Assembly: GCF_019749295.1 (NCBI RefSeq)
Contig: NZ_JACWFG010000011.1
Coordinates: 310,001-374,000 of the forward strand
Length of the DNA stretch: 64,000 nucleotides
DNA from: Neobacillus niacini
Lineage (GTDB): Bacteria > Bacillota > Bacilli > Bacillales > Cytobacillaceae
Direction: 5' to 3'
Position 1 is the first letter of the stretch, and each line of letters begins with the position of its first letter. The position numbers and the translations under genes were made by a program. The notes beneath the pieces were generated by a model. It had not been told where the DNA came from and made no database searches. It worked only from the letters and a program-made list of their open reading frames with translations. Below, piece after piece: positions 8,263 to 16,527 of the stretch.

Positions 8263-8889
8263 ATGTTAAAAAGAGTCCTAAGCATATCACTATTAGTTAT
8301 TGTTATAGCCCTTGGCTTTTTTCAAAAGGATGAATTACTTACTTTAATTAAGGATGGTGGAATCCTTTCCATTTTCATCAGCATGCTCTTTGTTGCAATA
8401 TGCGTCTTTTTTCCTGTCATTCCATTTCCAGTACTAGTTGGCGTCATTGGAGGTGTCTTTGGAACGTCTCAAGGAGTATTCATTTCCTTGACAGGAGCTA
8501 TGGCTGGAACAATGGGCTTCTTTTATTTAAGCAGGTACGGTTTCCGGGATTATGCACAATCTAAGTTAATGAAATATCCGAAAGTCCAGGAATACGAGGA
8601 GTTTCTTCATCGAAATTCCTTTGTTGCAATCTTAACCTGCCGACTGATTCCAATCATACCAGCACCTGTTGTCAACATCATTTGTGGTTTAAGTAAAGTG
8701 AATGGGCTGATATTTTTCACCGCTTCAACAATAGGGAAGATACCAAACATATTAATTTTATCCTTTGCAGGTGCTTCTTTTAGCAGTAACAAGCTGTTTT
8801 CTTTTGGATTATATGGCGGCTATATTCTCATTCTATTCCTAATTAATTTTTTGATTATATATCGCAAAATGGCTAAGGAATCTAGTTAA
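8263..8889 (+). CDS. TVP38/TMEM64 (VTT domain) family membrane protein
   Basis: A 208-residue polytopic membrane protein of the TVP38/TMEM64 family, related to the DedA superfamily. About five to six helices are visible. The family signature is the central segment RNSFVAILTCRLIPIIPAPVVN followed by a Gly-rich region (CGLSKVNGLIFFTASTIGKIPN). B. subtilis relatives are YtxB, YdjX and YdjZ. A role in membrane lipid or proton-coupled solute handling is proposed for the superfamily but not established for this protein. AGGAG lies nine bases upstream of the ATG. It converges with a small hypothetical gene with no space between the stops. Confidence 0.85.
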   Translation: MLKRVLSISLLVIVIALGFFQKDELLTLIKDGGILSIFISMLFVAICVFFPVIPFPVLVGVIGGVFGTSQGVFISLTGAMAGTMGFFYLSRYGFRDYAQSKLMKYPKVQEYEEFLHRNSFVAILTCRLIPIIPAPVVNIICGLSKVNGLIFFTASTIGKIPNILILSFAGASFSSNKLFSFGLYGGYILILFLINFLIIYRKMAKESS

Positions 8890-9237
8890 TTAAACAATGT
8901 ATTTAATAGGGATATCTTTTTCTTCAATTGAAATTATTTCATTAAAAAAGCTTTTTAGTATGAACCAACGCGCTGGATAAGAATTGATAAAATCCTCCAT
9001 TACAAGGGGAGAGTACTGAATGAAACAGTCAAGATAGTTTCTATGCTTCTTTAGGTCATGTAATAGTGCATGTGGAATGGTGTAGTAGTCATAAATTTGA
9101 TACGGATTTAACTTTATGACTTCGATTTTATTTTGTTGAATGTAAGGTAATATAGATTCTTCTTGAAGTTTAAAGCTTTCTGCCTTTGAAAGCCCATTTA
9201 AACTTATCCTATCATTAATAAAGTAGATTCCCTTCAT
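8890..9237 (-). CDS. Hypothetical protein, 115 residues
   Basis: I do not firmly recognise this protein. It has no membrane segment or signal peptide. The pattern SKAESFKLQEESILPYIQ, followed by a beta-strand-like IEVIKLNPY, looks like the first third of a serine recombinase (resolvase) domain, but the catalytic Ser and Arg residues of that fold are not evident and there is no DNA-binding tail. It could be a degenerate or repurposed resolvase-like domain. The ATG at 9237 has AGAGGTGT upstream. Its stop directly abuts the stop of the converging VTT-domain gene. Confidence 0.6.
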   Translation of the reverse strand: MKGIYFINDRISLNGLSKAESFKLQEESILPYIQQNKIEVIKLNPYQIYDYYTIPHALLHDLKKHRNYLDCFIQYSPLVMEDFINSYPARWFILKSFFNEIISIEEKDIPIKYIV

Positions 9238-9353
9238 ACCCTGACACCTCTTTCTGCTAGTGTTTGGTATTGTTATTGACAGGCAGTGAAGGAAGTATAC
9301 TTCAGTAATAGCAAGATAGTAGTTTATTCCTAATTTATGGAAGGTGATGGAGC

Positions 9354-9797
9354 ATGGCTAGTTGGGAAAGTGATGGTTTTATACTTAGTACAGATAAGCA
9401 ATACCTTGATACCGATGTGATTCACCATTTTTTAAGTGTTGATTCTTACTGGGCCAAAGGGATTACAATGGAAAAGGTAAAGAAATCGATAGAGAAATCC
9501 TCAATTTGCTTTGGAATGTACGAAGGAGATCCTGCGAAAGGGGAGGCAAAGCAAATTGGCTTTGTCCGTGCGGTAACAGATTTTGTACGATTCGCTTGGA
9601 TTATGGATGTATTTGTCCTTCCTGAATATAGGGGAAGAGGCTTATCGAAATGGATGATGGAAACGATGGTGGAGCAATCCGAACTAAAAGATGTGCGAAA
9701 AATGATGTTATGTACCTACGACGCACATGGTTTATATGAACAATACGGTTTTCAAAAGCTTGATGACCCCGAAATTTTTATGCAAAGAAAAATTTAG
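9354..9797 (+). CDS. GNAT family N-acetyltransferase
   Basis: A 147-residue GNAT-fold acyltransferase. The acetyl-CoA binding motif A is visible as VFVLPEYRGRGLSKWMM (R/Q-x-x-G-x-G/A pattern in YRGRGLS), and the family C-terminal pattern YDAHGLYEQYGF follows. The substrate is unknown; several Bacillus paralogues are annotated only as GNAT. The ATG follows GGTGATGGAGC. A hairpin follows the gene, then a LysE-type exporter on the same strand 61 bp downstream. Confidence 0.88.
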   Translation: MASWESDGFILSTDKQYLDTDVIHHFLSVDSYWAKGITMEKVKKSIEKSSICFGMYEGDPAKGEAKQIGFVRAVTDFVRFAWIMDVFVLPEYRGRGLSKWMMETMVEQSELKDVRKMMLCTYDAHGLYEQYGFQKLDDPEIFMQRKI

Positions 9798-9810
9798 GTA
9801 GTTTAAAAAG

Positions 9811-9836
9811 GGCTGTCTGCTATTTTGTAGACAGCC
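9811..9836 (+). terminator. Hairpin after the GNAT gene
   Basis: GGCTGTCT (9811-9818) and AGACAGCC (9829-9836) form an 8-bp stem. No strong T-run follows, so termination may be leaky into the exporter gene. Confidence 0.5.
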
Positions 9837-9858
9837 AGTATTATTAAGGAGAGACTAG

Positions 9859-10464
9859 ATGATAAGTGCTGCCATTCATGGATTTATCTTAGCCTTTGGG
9901 CTGATTTTACCTTTAGGGGTTCAAAATGTTTTTGTATTTAATCAGGGAGCCATGCAGCCAAGATGGGCTAACGCATTGCCAGTGGTTTTAACGGCTGCAC
10001 TTTGTGATACACTCTTAATTTCGTTGGCGGTATTAGGTATTTCAGCTGTTGTGTTACAAATCAGTTTTTTAAAAATAGCGTTGAGCGTAGTTGGGATAGC
10101 TTTTTTACTATATATGGGTTATGTAACATGGAAAAGTAAACCTAGTACAGAGAAGAGTAGTGTCCAAGTATTTTCTGCGAGGAAACAAATTACCTTTGCT
10201 GCATCTGTCTCGTTGTTAAATCCACATGCGATTATGGATACGATCGGCGTAATCGGAACTAGTTCACTAACGTACACAGGAATAGAAAAGGCAGTTTTTA
10301 CCGTTGTTTGTATTTTCGTTTCCTGGTTATGGTTTTTCGGAGTATCCATCGCTGGCAGGTTGGCAGGAAAACTTGATCAAAGTGGTAAATTCATTAACAC
10401 GTTAAACAAAATATCAGCTGTTATCATGTGGGGTACGGCGGTGTACTTAATTTTGACATTATAA
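9859..10464 (+). CDS. LysE/ArgO family amino-acid exporter
   Basis: A 201-residue membrane protein with about six helices. The N-terminal LPLGVQNVFVFNQG is the hallmark of the LysE/ArgO family, which exports basic amino acids such as lysine and arginine by proton exchange. SLLNPHAIMDTIGVIG is the second conserved motif. The closest B. subtilis relative is likely YisU or YrhP-like, but the substrate cannot be told. AAGGAGAG lies seven bases before the ATG. Confidence 0.88.
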   Translation: MISAAIHGFILAFGLILPLGVQNVFVFNQGAMQPRWANALPVVLTAALCDTLLISLAVLGISAVVLQISFLKIALSVVGIAFLLYMGYVTWKSKPSTEKSSVQVFSARKQITFAASVSLLNPHAIMDTIGVIGTSSLTYTGIEKAVFTVVCIFVSWLWFFGVSIAGRLAGKLDQSGKFINTLNKISAVIMWGTAVYLILTL

Positions 10465-10472
10465 AAAATTTA

Positions 10473-10488
10473 CCCGGCAAATGCCGGG
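10473..10488. terminator. Short GC-rich hairpin after the exporter
   Basis: CCCGGC (10473-10478) and GCCGGG (10483-10488) enclose a 4-nt loop. A-runs flank it rather than a clear T-run on the plus strand, so it is a weak terminator candidate. Confidence 0.4.
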
Positions 10489-10524
10489 CATGTGAAAAAA
10501 TCTATAAAATAAAAGGGGGGGAGG

Positions 10525-10549
10525 ATAGGTTCAGTGTTACTGAACCTAT
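10525..10549. repeat. Perfect 10-bp inverted repeat
   Basis: ATAGGTTCAG (10525-10534), loop TGTTA, CTGAACCTAT (10540-10549). No T-run follows. It may be an operator or RNA hairpin in the 160-bp gap before the small Cys-rich gene. Confidence 0.6.
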
Positions 10550-10626
10550 AATAATCTTAACGAAAAAATATGAACAAACTATGAATGAATAATTAATAGA
10601 TTGGTAAATCTGTGGAGGGGAATAGT

Positions 10627-10797
10627 ATGAGGGATTTCCATTTCTGTGCTACCTGCATGCATTTTAAAGCTGAAAGAAAATCAGATCGGATGGTGTACTA
10701 CTGCAGTCGTTTAGGGTATGAAACCAAAACCAATTATAAATTTAACTGCTGGACTCCAAAAAAGAGCATAATAGACTTAATGAAAAAACAATGTTAA
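10627..10797 (+). CDS. Small cysteine-rich protein, 56 residues, unknown function
   Basis: A short cytoplasmic protein with four Cys in FCATCMHF, YYCSRLGY and FNCW, a spacing that suggests a zinc or Fe-S site. Similar short conserved proteins occur in Bacillus, without known function. The ATG at 10627 is chosen because GGAGGGG precedes it by six bases; an earlier start at 10612 lacks a site. The last codons (AAA CAA TGT TAA) run into the outer end of a palindromic repeat element, which appears to supply the stop codon. Confidence 0.7.
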   Translation: MRDFHFCATCMHFKAERKSDRMVYYCSRLGYETKTNYKFNCWTPKKSIIDLMKKQC

Positions 10798-11030
10798 AGA
10801 GGAATATTTTATTTAGACATCTGTTGATTTGTGCGGAAGGCGCGAGACTCCTCGAAAATGCTATCGCATTTTCTTCGTGCGTGGGCAGATTCGAGGAAGT
10901 AAATCAATGTCCTGCAGGAGGACGGGACAGGGGAGACCCCGCAGGCGGCTTTAGCGCCGAGGAGGCTTCCCGAACCGCCTGCGGAAAGCGAAGCGCCTGG
11001 AGCACAAATCAACTGCCAGTTTAACACAGC
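10788..11030. repeat. Palindromic MITE-like repeat, copy 1 (with internal insertion)
   Basis: Inner inverted ends GTTGATTTGTGC (10823-10834) and GCACAAATCAAC (11002-11013) enclose a GC-rich core (AGGGGAGACCCCGCAGGCGG). The outer right end TTTAACACAGC (11020-11030) matches copy 2 at 25349-25529; the outer left end (10788-10798) is degenerate. Compared with copy 2, which lies in the opposite orientation, this copy carries about 61 extra bases (10853-10913) with their own hairpin. Open frames inside it are not genes. Confidence 0.85.
10853..10913. repeat. Secondary insertion inside repeat copy 1
   Basis: This stretch is absent from copy 2. It is flanked by CCT duplicates and folds through CCTCGAA (10850-10856) with TTCGAGG (10890-10896) and GAAAATGC (10854-10861) with GCATTTTC (10866-10873). 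It is either a small mobile insertion or a sequence variant of the repeat family. Confidence 0.55.
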
Positions 11031-11073
11031 TATTGGGTCAATTAAAGTCGAGTTAAAAAGGAGTTTTTGAGCA

Positions 11074-11721
11074 ATGGCAAACACACATATATTTTCACGG
11101 AACGAAGAAGTTGCCAATTCAATTACGCATGGAATTGGTGCCATGCTTAGTATTGCTGCTTTGGTCATTTTGATTGTTTTTTCCACTCTGTATGGAACTG
11201 CATGGCACGTTGTCAGCTTTACAATTTATGGGGCCTCCATGTTCATTTTGTATATGTCATCAACACTGGTACATAGTTTTCCTGAAGGGAAAGCAAAAGA
11301 TCTGTTTGAAATCTTTGACCATTCCTCTATCTACTTATTTATAGCAGGAACCTATACACCATTCTTGCTTGTTGCAATTAGAGGTCCATTGGGATGGTCA
11401 TTATTCGGAATCGTTTGGGGTCTGGCGATTGCTGGAACGATTTTTAAATGTTTTTTTGCGAAAAAATATTTATTTACCTCGACCATTCTATATGTCGTAA
11501 TGGGATGGTTGATGGTTTTTGCATGGAAGCCATTAGCAGCTCAGCTTCCCTCTGAAGGGATGACCTATTTAATGATTGGCGGACTCCTCTACACTTTTGG
11601 GGCAATTTTTTATGTCTGGCGCGGGTTCCGCTACCACCATGCTATCTGGCATTTATTTGTCATAGCGGGAACAGTACTTCATTTTTTCTGTGTATTGTTT
11701 TATGTTTTACCAATAAAATAG
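11074..11721 (+). CDS. trhA: Hemolysin III / TrhA family (PAQR) membrane protein
   Basis: A 215-residue seven-helix protein of the hemolysin III/YqfA/TrhA family, distantly related to adiponectin receptors. The family zinc-site features are visible: NSITHGIGA at the N-terminus, SSTLVHSFP with EIFDHSSIYLFIAGTYTPF, and the C-terminal HHAIWHLFVIAGTVLHFF. Members influence membrane energetics and lipid homeostasis; the old hemolysin label is historical. The ATG at 11074 follows AAGGAG. A strong terminator shared with the converging PBP gene follows. Confidence 0.9.
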   Translation: MANTHIFSRNEEVANSITHGIGAMLSIAALVILIVFSTLYGTAWHVVSFTIYGASMFILYMSSTLVHSFPEGKAKDLFEIFDHSSIYLFIAGTYTPFLLVAIRGPLGWSLFGIVWGLAIAGTIFKCFFAKKYLFTSTILYVVMGWLMVFAWKPLAAQLPSEGMTYLMIGGLLYTFGAIFYVWRGFRYHHAIWHLFVIAGTVLHFFCVLFYVLPIK

Positions 11722-11730
11722 GTAATCCAA

Positions 11731-11767
11731 AAAGGCGTCTGGTTAAAATATACCAGACGCCTTTTTA
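11731..11767. terminator. Bidirectional terminator
   Basis: AGGCGTCTGGT (11733-11743) pairs with ACCAGACGCCT (11752-11762), an 11-bp stem with flanking A and T runs. It serves trhA and the converging PBP gene. Confidence 0.9.
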
Positions 11768-11769
11768 TA

Positions 11770-13836
11770 CTAATTTTTCTTCATTTCAAAATAAGTATCC
11801 ATAACTCGCCGTCCGATTCGGAAGTTGGCTCCATTATCGGTTGTTCCTTGGTAGGCCCATGGAACAATGACGGCCATTGCCACTTCAGGATTAGAGCTCG
11901 GTGCATAGGTGACTAAGCTTAAGTTCATGACTGGAGGCGGCTCCTTCCCAAATTTAGGGCGTTCTGGTCCATCGTAAAAGGCCTCGGCAGTGCCCGTTTT
12001 TCCTGCAGGAGAGTAGGAAACACCTTTAAACCGATTATATGCTGTTCCGCCTGGCTCTTGGAAAACCTTTTTAAAGCCTAAATGGACACGGTCCATCCAG
12101 CCGGGTTCGGTATCGATTGTATTAAGGACAGTGGGTTTAATCTCTTGGAAGACCGGTCCAATTTCGTCCGTATCGTCGATAGGCTCGCGAATTTCTTTGA
12201 CGATATGCGGCTTCATCCGATAACCGCCATTTGCTATGGTTGAAATATATTGCGCTAGCTGCATCGGCGAATACGTGTCATACTGCCCAATAACTAAGTC
12301 CATGATATGGCCGGGAAGCTTGCTTGAGCCCTTTAAACCACTTGATTCATTAGGAAGATCAATACCTGTTCTAGAACCTAAACCAAAGCTTGCAAACGAA
12401 TTTCGAATGATTTCAGACGTATTTGATGCAAGACCTAGTGGCTTATCATACTGGTAATTCCCTTTACCAATTCGAATCGCAGTATGGAACATATAAACGT
12501 TTGAAGATAATTTTAAGGCATCGACATCATTTAACGTCCCTAAATAGGAATAGGACTTTTTAATAGGGGTATCCGCAATTTTTATTCCAGTGTCATCAAT
12601 ACGAGTACCTGGTTTAATGACCCCCTGTTTAAAACCGGTCAAAATTGTAGCACCTTTCACCGCTGAACCGACATTATAGGTTGTGGTAATAGTTCCTAGT
12701 GCATCATCCTGCATTTCTAATTGTCCGTTTTCTGAATTTTTGACGATTCTCTTACCTGCCATTGTTAAGACTGCACCATTATTCGGATCCATTAGAACAA
12801 CATATGCGCGGTCCAAGAGTGAAGTATTTGGTGTTCTTTTCAGTGCCCAAAGCTCTTCTTCAATGATTTTCTCAACAGCAATTTGTAAATCCATATCAAC
12901 AGTAAGGACTAGGTCTTTGCCTCTTTTTCCATTAGAAACCACTTCGGTTTCAATAACATTTCCTTGCTTATCTGTTATGGTTTTTACTTTTGATTTGTGT
13001 CCATGCAGTACATCTTCATATTGCAGTTCAAGCTGGCTTTTTCCAACTCTGTCATTACGATTGTATCCAAGTGATAAATAATGATCTAGCCGGTCTGCGG
13101 GCAGACCTTCTTCCGTTTTTGTTACATTACCGAGTATAGATTTTAGAGTATGGTCAAAGGCATAAGATCTTTCCCAATCAGTGGTTGTATCAACTCCTGG
13201 CAGGGATTGTAGATTTTCACTAACAATTGCAAACTCTTCAGGTGTGACATCCTCATTTTTTACAATTTGCTGGGTGAATTTATAACCACTTGAGAATTCG
13301 AGATAAATGGCCCAAGTTTCAAGGTCATCAGCGCTTAATTCACTTAATTCTTCTTCGCTAACCCGTTCAATCTTTAATTTATATAAATCATTATCTTTTA
13401 ATTTTTTTGCTTTAAATAACTCTGTTTCCTTTTTTGTGATTTTTGCTTCTGCTTTTTTTGGATTTTTCAGTATCCAAAGATCCTTTTTTTCCCTTAACGT
13501 CATTTTGTCTGTATTCTTAACAATTAATTTTGCTAGTAGTTCTGCGGTATCCAGCATTTCTTCCTGGCTAGCTCCCATATTTGTGTATGTAATCGCCCGT
13601 TTCGGAACATTATCTACGATTACTTTATAATTACTGTCAAACATTTTTCCTCTTGGTACAGGATTATGTATGGTGATATCTTCTTTTCGCTCTAATTCAC
13701 GTTTGAAATTTTCTCCATACACAATTTGAACAAAGCCGAGACGTAAAATCAGGATGGAAAATAATAAAAAAACGCTGAAAAATAGCAAATTGAGCCGGAA
13801 AGGAAAATGTGATTTCTTCTTTTTCTTTTTTTCCAA
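11770..13836 (-). CDS. Class B penicillin-binding protein (PbpA/PbpH type)
   Basis: A 688-residue class B PBP, the transpeptidase of elongation peptidoglycan synthesis. It has a lysine-rich cytoplasmic start, one membrane helix (about 17-37), a long dimerisation/pedestal region that includes a Lys/Glu-rich helical stretch, and a transpeptidase domain with the active Ser in SAVK (about 390), SSN (about 445) and KTG (about 614, AGKTGTAEAF). The form GSAVKGATIL is that of B. subtilis PBP2A (PbpA) and PbpH, which together support rod shape. I cannot decide between the two. It is monocistronic, with a terminator shared with trhA. Confidence 0.9.
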   Translation of the reverse strand: MEKKKKKKSHFPFRLNLLFFSVFLLFSILILRLGFVQIVYGENFKRELERKEDITIHNPVPRGKMFDSNYKVIVDNVPKRAITYTNMGASQEEMLDTAELLAKLIVKNTDKMTLREKKDLWILKNPKKAEAKITKKETELFKAKKLKDNDLYKLKIERVSEEELSELSADDLETWAIYLEFSSGYKFTQQIVKNEDVTPEEFAIVSENLQSLPGVDTTTDWERSYAFDHTLKSILGNVTKTEEGLPADRLDHYLSLGYNRNDRVGKSQLELQYEDVLHGHKSKVKTITDKQGNVIETEVVSNGKRGKDLVLTVDMDLQIAVEKIIEEELWALKRTPNTSLLDRAYVVLMDPNNGAVLTMAGKRIVKNSENGQLEMQDDALGTITTTYNVGSAVKGATILTGFKQGVIKPGTRIDDTGIKIADTPIKKSYSYLGTLNDVDALKLSSNVYMFHTAIRIGKGNYQYDKPLGLASNTSEIIRNSFASFGLGSRTGIDLPNESSGLKGSSKLPGHIMDLVIGQYDTYSPMQLAQYISTIANGGYRMKPHIVKEIREPIDDTDEIGPVFQEIKPTVLNTIDTEPGWMDRVHLGFKKVFQEPGGTAYNRFKGVSYSPAGKTGTAEAFYDGPERPKFGKEPPPVMNLSLVTYAPSSNPEVAMAVIVPWAYQGTTDNGANFRIGRRVMDTYFEMKKN

Positions 13837-13984
13837 ATTATTTCACATCCTATTAACTTTTTGGTTAGTATATCCTCATATGAGAAATGGTAATTATTTA
13901 TTATTTTACGTTTTATTTCACAAAAATGTAAAGGATTTCAAACTGCTATTTCAGAAATATAGGATGGTTTATTAAATTTTTATA

Positions 13985-14013
13985 TTGACGAATACTCATT
14001 TTTATCATATATT
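13985..14013 (+). promoter_or_regulatory. SigA promoter of the Mn2+ riboswitch / ykoY unit
   Basis: TTGACG (13985-13990), a 17-bp spacer and TATATT (14008-14013) form a near-consensus promoter. Transcription would start near 14020, just before the aptamer. Confidence 0.8.
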
Positions 14014-14036
14014 GTTAGTAATAAAATATTTCCTTT

Positions 14037-14127
14037 TAAAGGGGAGTAGCTGGACAATAAAGTCGTCATTCCGAGAACATGTTTCTCCGGCTTTATTGGC
14101 AACGTGACGTTGTTAGCAAGACCTTTA
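14037..14127 (+). ncRNA. yybP-ykoY manganese riboswitch
   Basis: The conserved 5' block AAAGGGGAGTAGC (from 14038), the CCGGCTTTATTGGCAAC segment and the 3' block TTGTTAGCAAGACCTTT match the yybP-ykoY aptamer. P1 is formed by AAAGG (14038-14042) and CCTTT (14122-14126). The family senses Mn2+ and turns on Mn2+ exporters. CCTTT is also part of the following terminator stem, so P1 formation and termination are mutually exclusive. This explains most of the 413-bp gap 13837-14249. Confidence 0.93.
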
Positions 14128-14155
14128 CTGCATGATGTGGTAAGGGTCTTTTTGT
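14120..14155 (+). terminator. Riboswitch-controlled terminator 1
   Basis: GACCTTTAC (14120-14128) pairs with GTAAGGGTC (14140-14148), followed by a T-rich run. It overlaps the 3' strand of the aptamer P1 stem. Confidence 0.88.
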
Positions 14156-14163
14156 TTGCTTTT

Positions 14164-14198
14164 AGGCCTTTACCACTCAATGGTAAGGGCCTTTTTTA
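14164..14198 (+). terminator. Second tandem terminator before ykoY
   Basis: AGGCCTTTACCA (14164-14175) pairs with TGGTAAGGGCCT (14181-14192), followed by a T-run. It is similar in sequence to terminator 1, as if duplicated. Its left arm also contains CCTTTAC. Confidence 0.85.
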
Positions 14199-14249
14199 TG
14201 CAGCAAAGGGGTATTTTAGAAAAAAACACACTATTAGGAGGACTTATTT

Positions 14250-15038
14250 ATGGACTTTTCTCTTTTGCTGGAGTATGGATGGGTATTGTTGGTGTTAGTA
14301 GCATTGGAAGGATTACTAGCTGCAGACAATGCATTAGTACTTGCAATTATGGTAAAGCATTTACCGGAAGAAGATCGTAAGAAAGCTTTATTTTATGGGT
14401 TAGCAGGAGCATTCGTGTTCCGATTTGCTTCATTGTTTATCATTTCTTTCCTTGTGGATGTATGGCAGGTTCAAGCAATTGGAGCACTTTATCTGTTGTT
14501 TATGGCTGTTAACCATATTATTCGAAAGATTGCTGTCAAAGGAAAATCGGAAAGTAATCTAGAAGAAAAGGCTGTTAAGAAAAGCGGATTTTGGTCAACT
14601 GTTTTCAAGGTTGAATTAGCAGATATTGCCTTTGCAGTGGACTCCATTCTAGCGGCTGTGGCACTCGCAGTTGTACTTCCAGACACACCGCTTCCTAATA
14701 TTGGCGGTTTGGACGGCGGTAAATTCTTAGTTATTTTTGCCGGTGGAATCATTGGGCTTGTAATCATGCGTTTTGCTGCAAATCAATTTGTAAAACTATT
14801 AGAGAGAAGACCTGGTCTTGAAATAGCGGCGTTTTGTATCGTTGGCTGGGTTGGTGTAAAGCTTGCAGTATACACACTTTCTCATCCATCGCTTGCTGTA
14901 CTAAGTGAAGAATTTGCCCATTCTACAGAATGGAAATTAACATTTTATGCAGTGTTAGTAGGTATTGCGGCTGCTGGCTGGTTTTTCTCAAAGGACGTGG
15001 GAGCAAAAAAGGAGAAATTAGAAACAAAAGCCTCATAA
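14250..15038 (+). CDS. ykoY: TerC family manganese exporter (YkoY-like)
   Basis: A 262-residue TerC-family membrane protein. The N-terminal helix carries LEGLLAADNALVLA and a later helix ELADIAFAVDSILAAVAL; these two Asp-containing motifs are the family hallmark for metal handling. The B. subtilis homologues YkoY (MeeY) and YceF (MeeF) export Mn2+ and metallate exoenzymes. The Mn2+ riboswitch upstream agrees with this role. TTAGGAGG lies eight bases before the ATG. The gene is monocistronic with a terminator after it. Confidence 0.92.
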   Translation: MDFSLLLEYGWVLLVLVALEGLLAADNALVLAIMVKHLPEEDRKKALFYGLAGAFVFRFASLFIISFLVDVWQVQAIGALYLLFMAVNHIIRKIAVKGKSESNLEEKAVKKSGFWSTVFKVELADIAFAVDSILAAVALAVVLPDTPLPNIGGLDGGKFLVIFAGGIIGLVIMRFAANQFVKLLERRPGLEIAAFCIVGWVGVKLAVYTLSHPSLAVLSEEFAHSTEWKLTFYAVLVGIAAAGWFFSKDVGAKKEKLETKAS

Positions 15039-15083
15039 TTAACACTCAATAAAGGAAAACTAAAAAATAATAAGATTCGAAAC

Positions 15084-15117
15084 GAAGCTGCATTCAAAAT
15101 CGATTGCAGCTTTCTTT
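15084..15117 (+). terminator. Intrinsic terminator after ykoY
   Basis: AAGCTGCA (15085-15092) pairs with TGCAGCTT (15105-15112) and is followed by TCTTT. Confidence 0.7.
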
Positions 15118-15204
15118 GTCAGTAAAAATAGCTATTTATGGGTAAGAATAATGTATACATATATTTTATGGAGGTGTAAGCCTTACATCTTGTAGGGTGA
15201 GCCA

Positions 15205-16524
15205 TTGACAATCATAAATCTTCTATTAATTGCACTATTAATTGCCTTAACTGGATTTTTCGTGGCAACTGAATTTGCTATTGTAAAAGTAAGGGGTTCT
15301 AGAATTGAACAATTAATCGCAGAAGGGAAAAAAGGGGCAGAAGCGGCAAAACATGTAACAACGCACTTGGATGAATATTTATCAGCCTGCCAGCTTGGAA
15401 TCACGGTAACAGCTTTAGGTCTTGGCTGGCTTGGAGAACCGACGGTTGAAAGCTTATTGTTTCCATTATTTAAGCGGCTTGAGCTAAATGAAGCAATATC
15501 TCATGTTTTATCTTTTGGATTGGCATTCGCTTCTGTTACGTTTTTACATGTCGTGATAGGAGAGCTTGCTCCAAAAACTGTCGCTATCCAAAAAGCAGAA
15601 CAAATTACACTGGCAACCTCAAAGCCATTGATTTGGTTTTATAAAATCATGTATCCATTTATATGGATCTTAAATCATTCTGCACGGGTAATCGTCGGTT
15701 GGTTTGGATTTAAAGCTGTCTCAGAGAATGAATTGGGATTGTCTGAGGAAGAACTTAGAATTTTATTGTCGGAAAGCTACGAGAGTGGAGAAATCAACAA
15801 AAGCGAACTGGAGTACGTGAATAATATTTTTGAATTTGACGAAAGAATAGCAAAGGAAATCATGGTTCCAAGGACGGAAATGGTCACCTTGAATATGAAT
15901 GACAGCATAGAAAATGTCAGGGATATAATAAAAAGAGAAAAATATACACGTTACCCCGTTGTCGTGGATGGTGATAAGGATAATATATTAGGACTTATTA
16001 ATATTAAAGAAATTTTAACAGAAGAAATTAGGAGAGAAGAAATACTGAAGGATACCACTCTGCAGTCCATGTTAAGACCAGTAATTCGTGTCATTGAATC
16101 AATACCCATCCATGACTTGTTGGTGAAAATGCAAAAAGAACGATCCCACATGGCCATTCTGCTGGACGAATATGGCGGGACATCAGGATTGGTAACCGTT
16201 GAGGATATTTTAGAAGAAATAGTCGGAGAAATCCGTGATGAATACGACACAGATGAGGTAGCTGAAGTCCGAAAAGTCAATTCTGACCACTATCTTTTCA
16301 ATGCAAAAGTTTTAGTGGGAGAGGTAAATGATATCTTAGGTACAAACCTTTCGTCTGAAGAAGTGGATACGATAGGAGGCTGGTTTCTGACGCGTAACTT
16401 TGATGCAAAAAAGGGCGACCAAATCGAGGAAGAAGGAATTATCTTCACCGTGAAAGAAATTCAAGGTCATCATATTCTTTTGATAGAAGCAAAAAAGGTT
16501 TTTACCGCTGAACAAAAAACGTGA
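15205..16524 (+). CDS. CNNM/CBS domain membrane protein (hemolysin C/CorC-like)
   Basis: A 439-residue protein with an N-terminal DUF21/CNNM membrane domain (about four helices, residues 1-190, with [19 protein letters not shown]), two CBS domains (about 210-330, starting [10 protein letters not shown]) and a C-terminal CorC/HlyC domain ([16 protein letters not shown]). Homologues (YhdP, MpfA) act in Mg2+ efflux or resistance. The start is TTG at 15205 with GGGTGAG five bases upstream; no ATG fits the membrane N-terminus. A terminator follows. Confidence 0.9.
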   Translation: MTIINLLLIALLIALTGFFVATEFAIVKVRGSRIEQLIAEGKKGAEAAKHVTTHLDEYLSACQLGITVTALGLGWLGEPTVESLLFPLFKRLELNEAISHVLSFGLAFASVTFLHVVIGELAPKTVAIQKAEQITLATSKPLIWFYKIMYPFIWILNHSARVIVGWFGFKAVSENELGLSEEELRILLSESYESGEINKSELEYVNNIFEFDERIAKEIMVPRTEMVTLNMNDSIENVRDIIKREKYTRYPVVVDGDKDNILGLINIKEILTEEIRREEILKDTTLQSMLRPVIRVIESIPIHDLLVKMQKERSHMAILLDEYGGTSGLVTVEDILEEIVGEIRDEYDTDEVAEVRKVNSDHYLFNAKVLVGEVNDILGTNLSSEEVDTIGGWFLTRNFDAKKGDQIEEEGIIFTVKEIQGHHILLIEAKKVFTAEQKT

Positions 16525-16527
16525 TTG

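Noticed and set aside
9292-9303. Palindrome GAAGTATACTTC as an operator for the GNAT gene
   Set aside because: A 12-bp palindrome can occur by chance; there is no well-spaced promoter around it and no second copy was noticed.
10791-11186. Open reading frames on both strands over 10.8-11.2 kb
   Set aside because: They lie in the GC-rich core of a palindromic repeat or antisense to trhA, have no ribosome binding site, and encode no recognisable protein.
13980-14380. Short open frames on both strands before ykoY
   Set aside because: The region is a promoter, a Mn2+ riboswitch and two terminators; the frames overlap these elements and lack ribosome binding sites.
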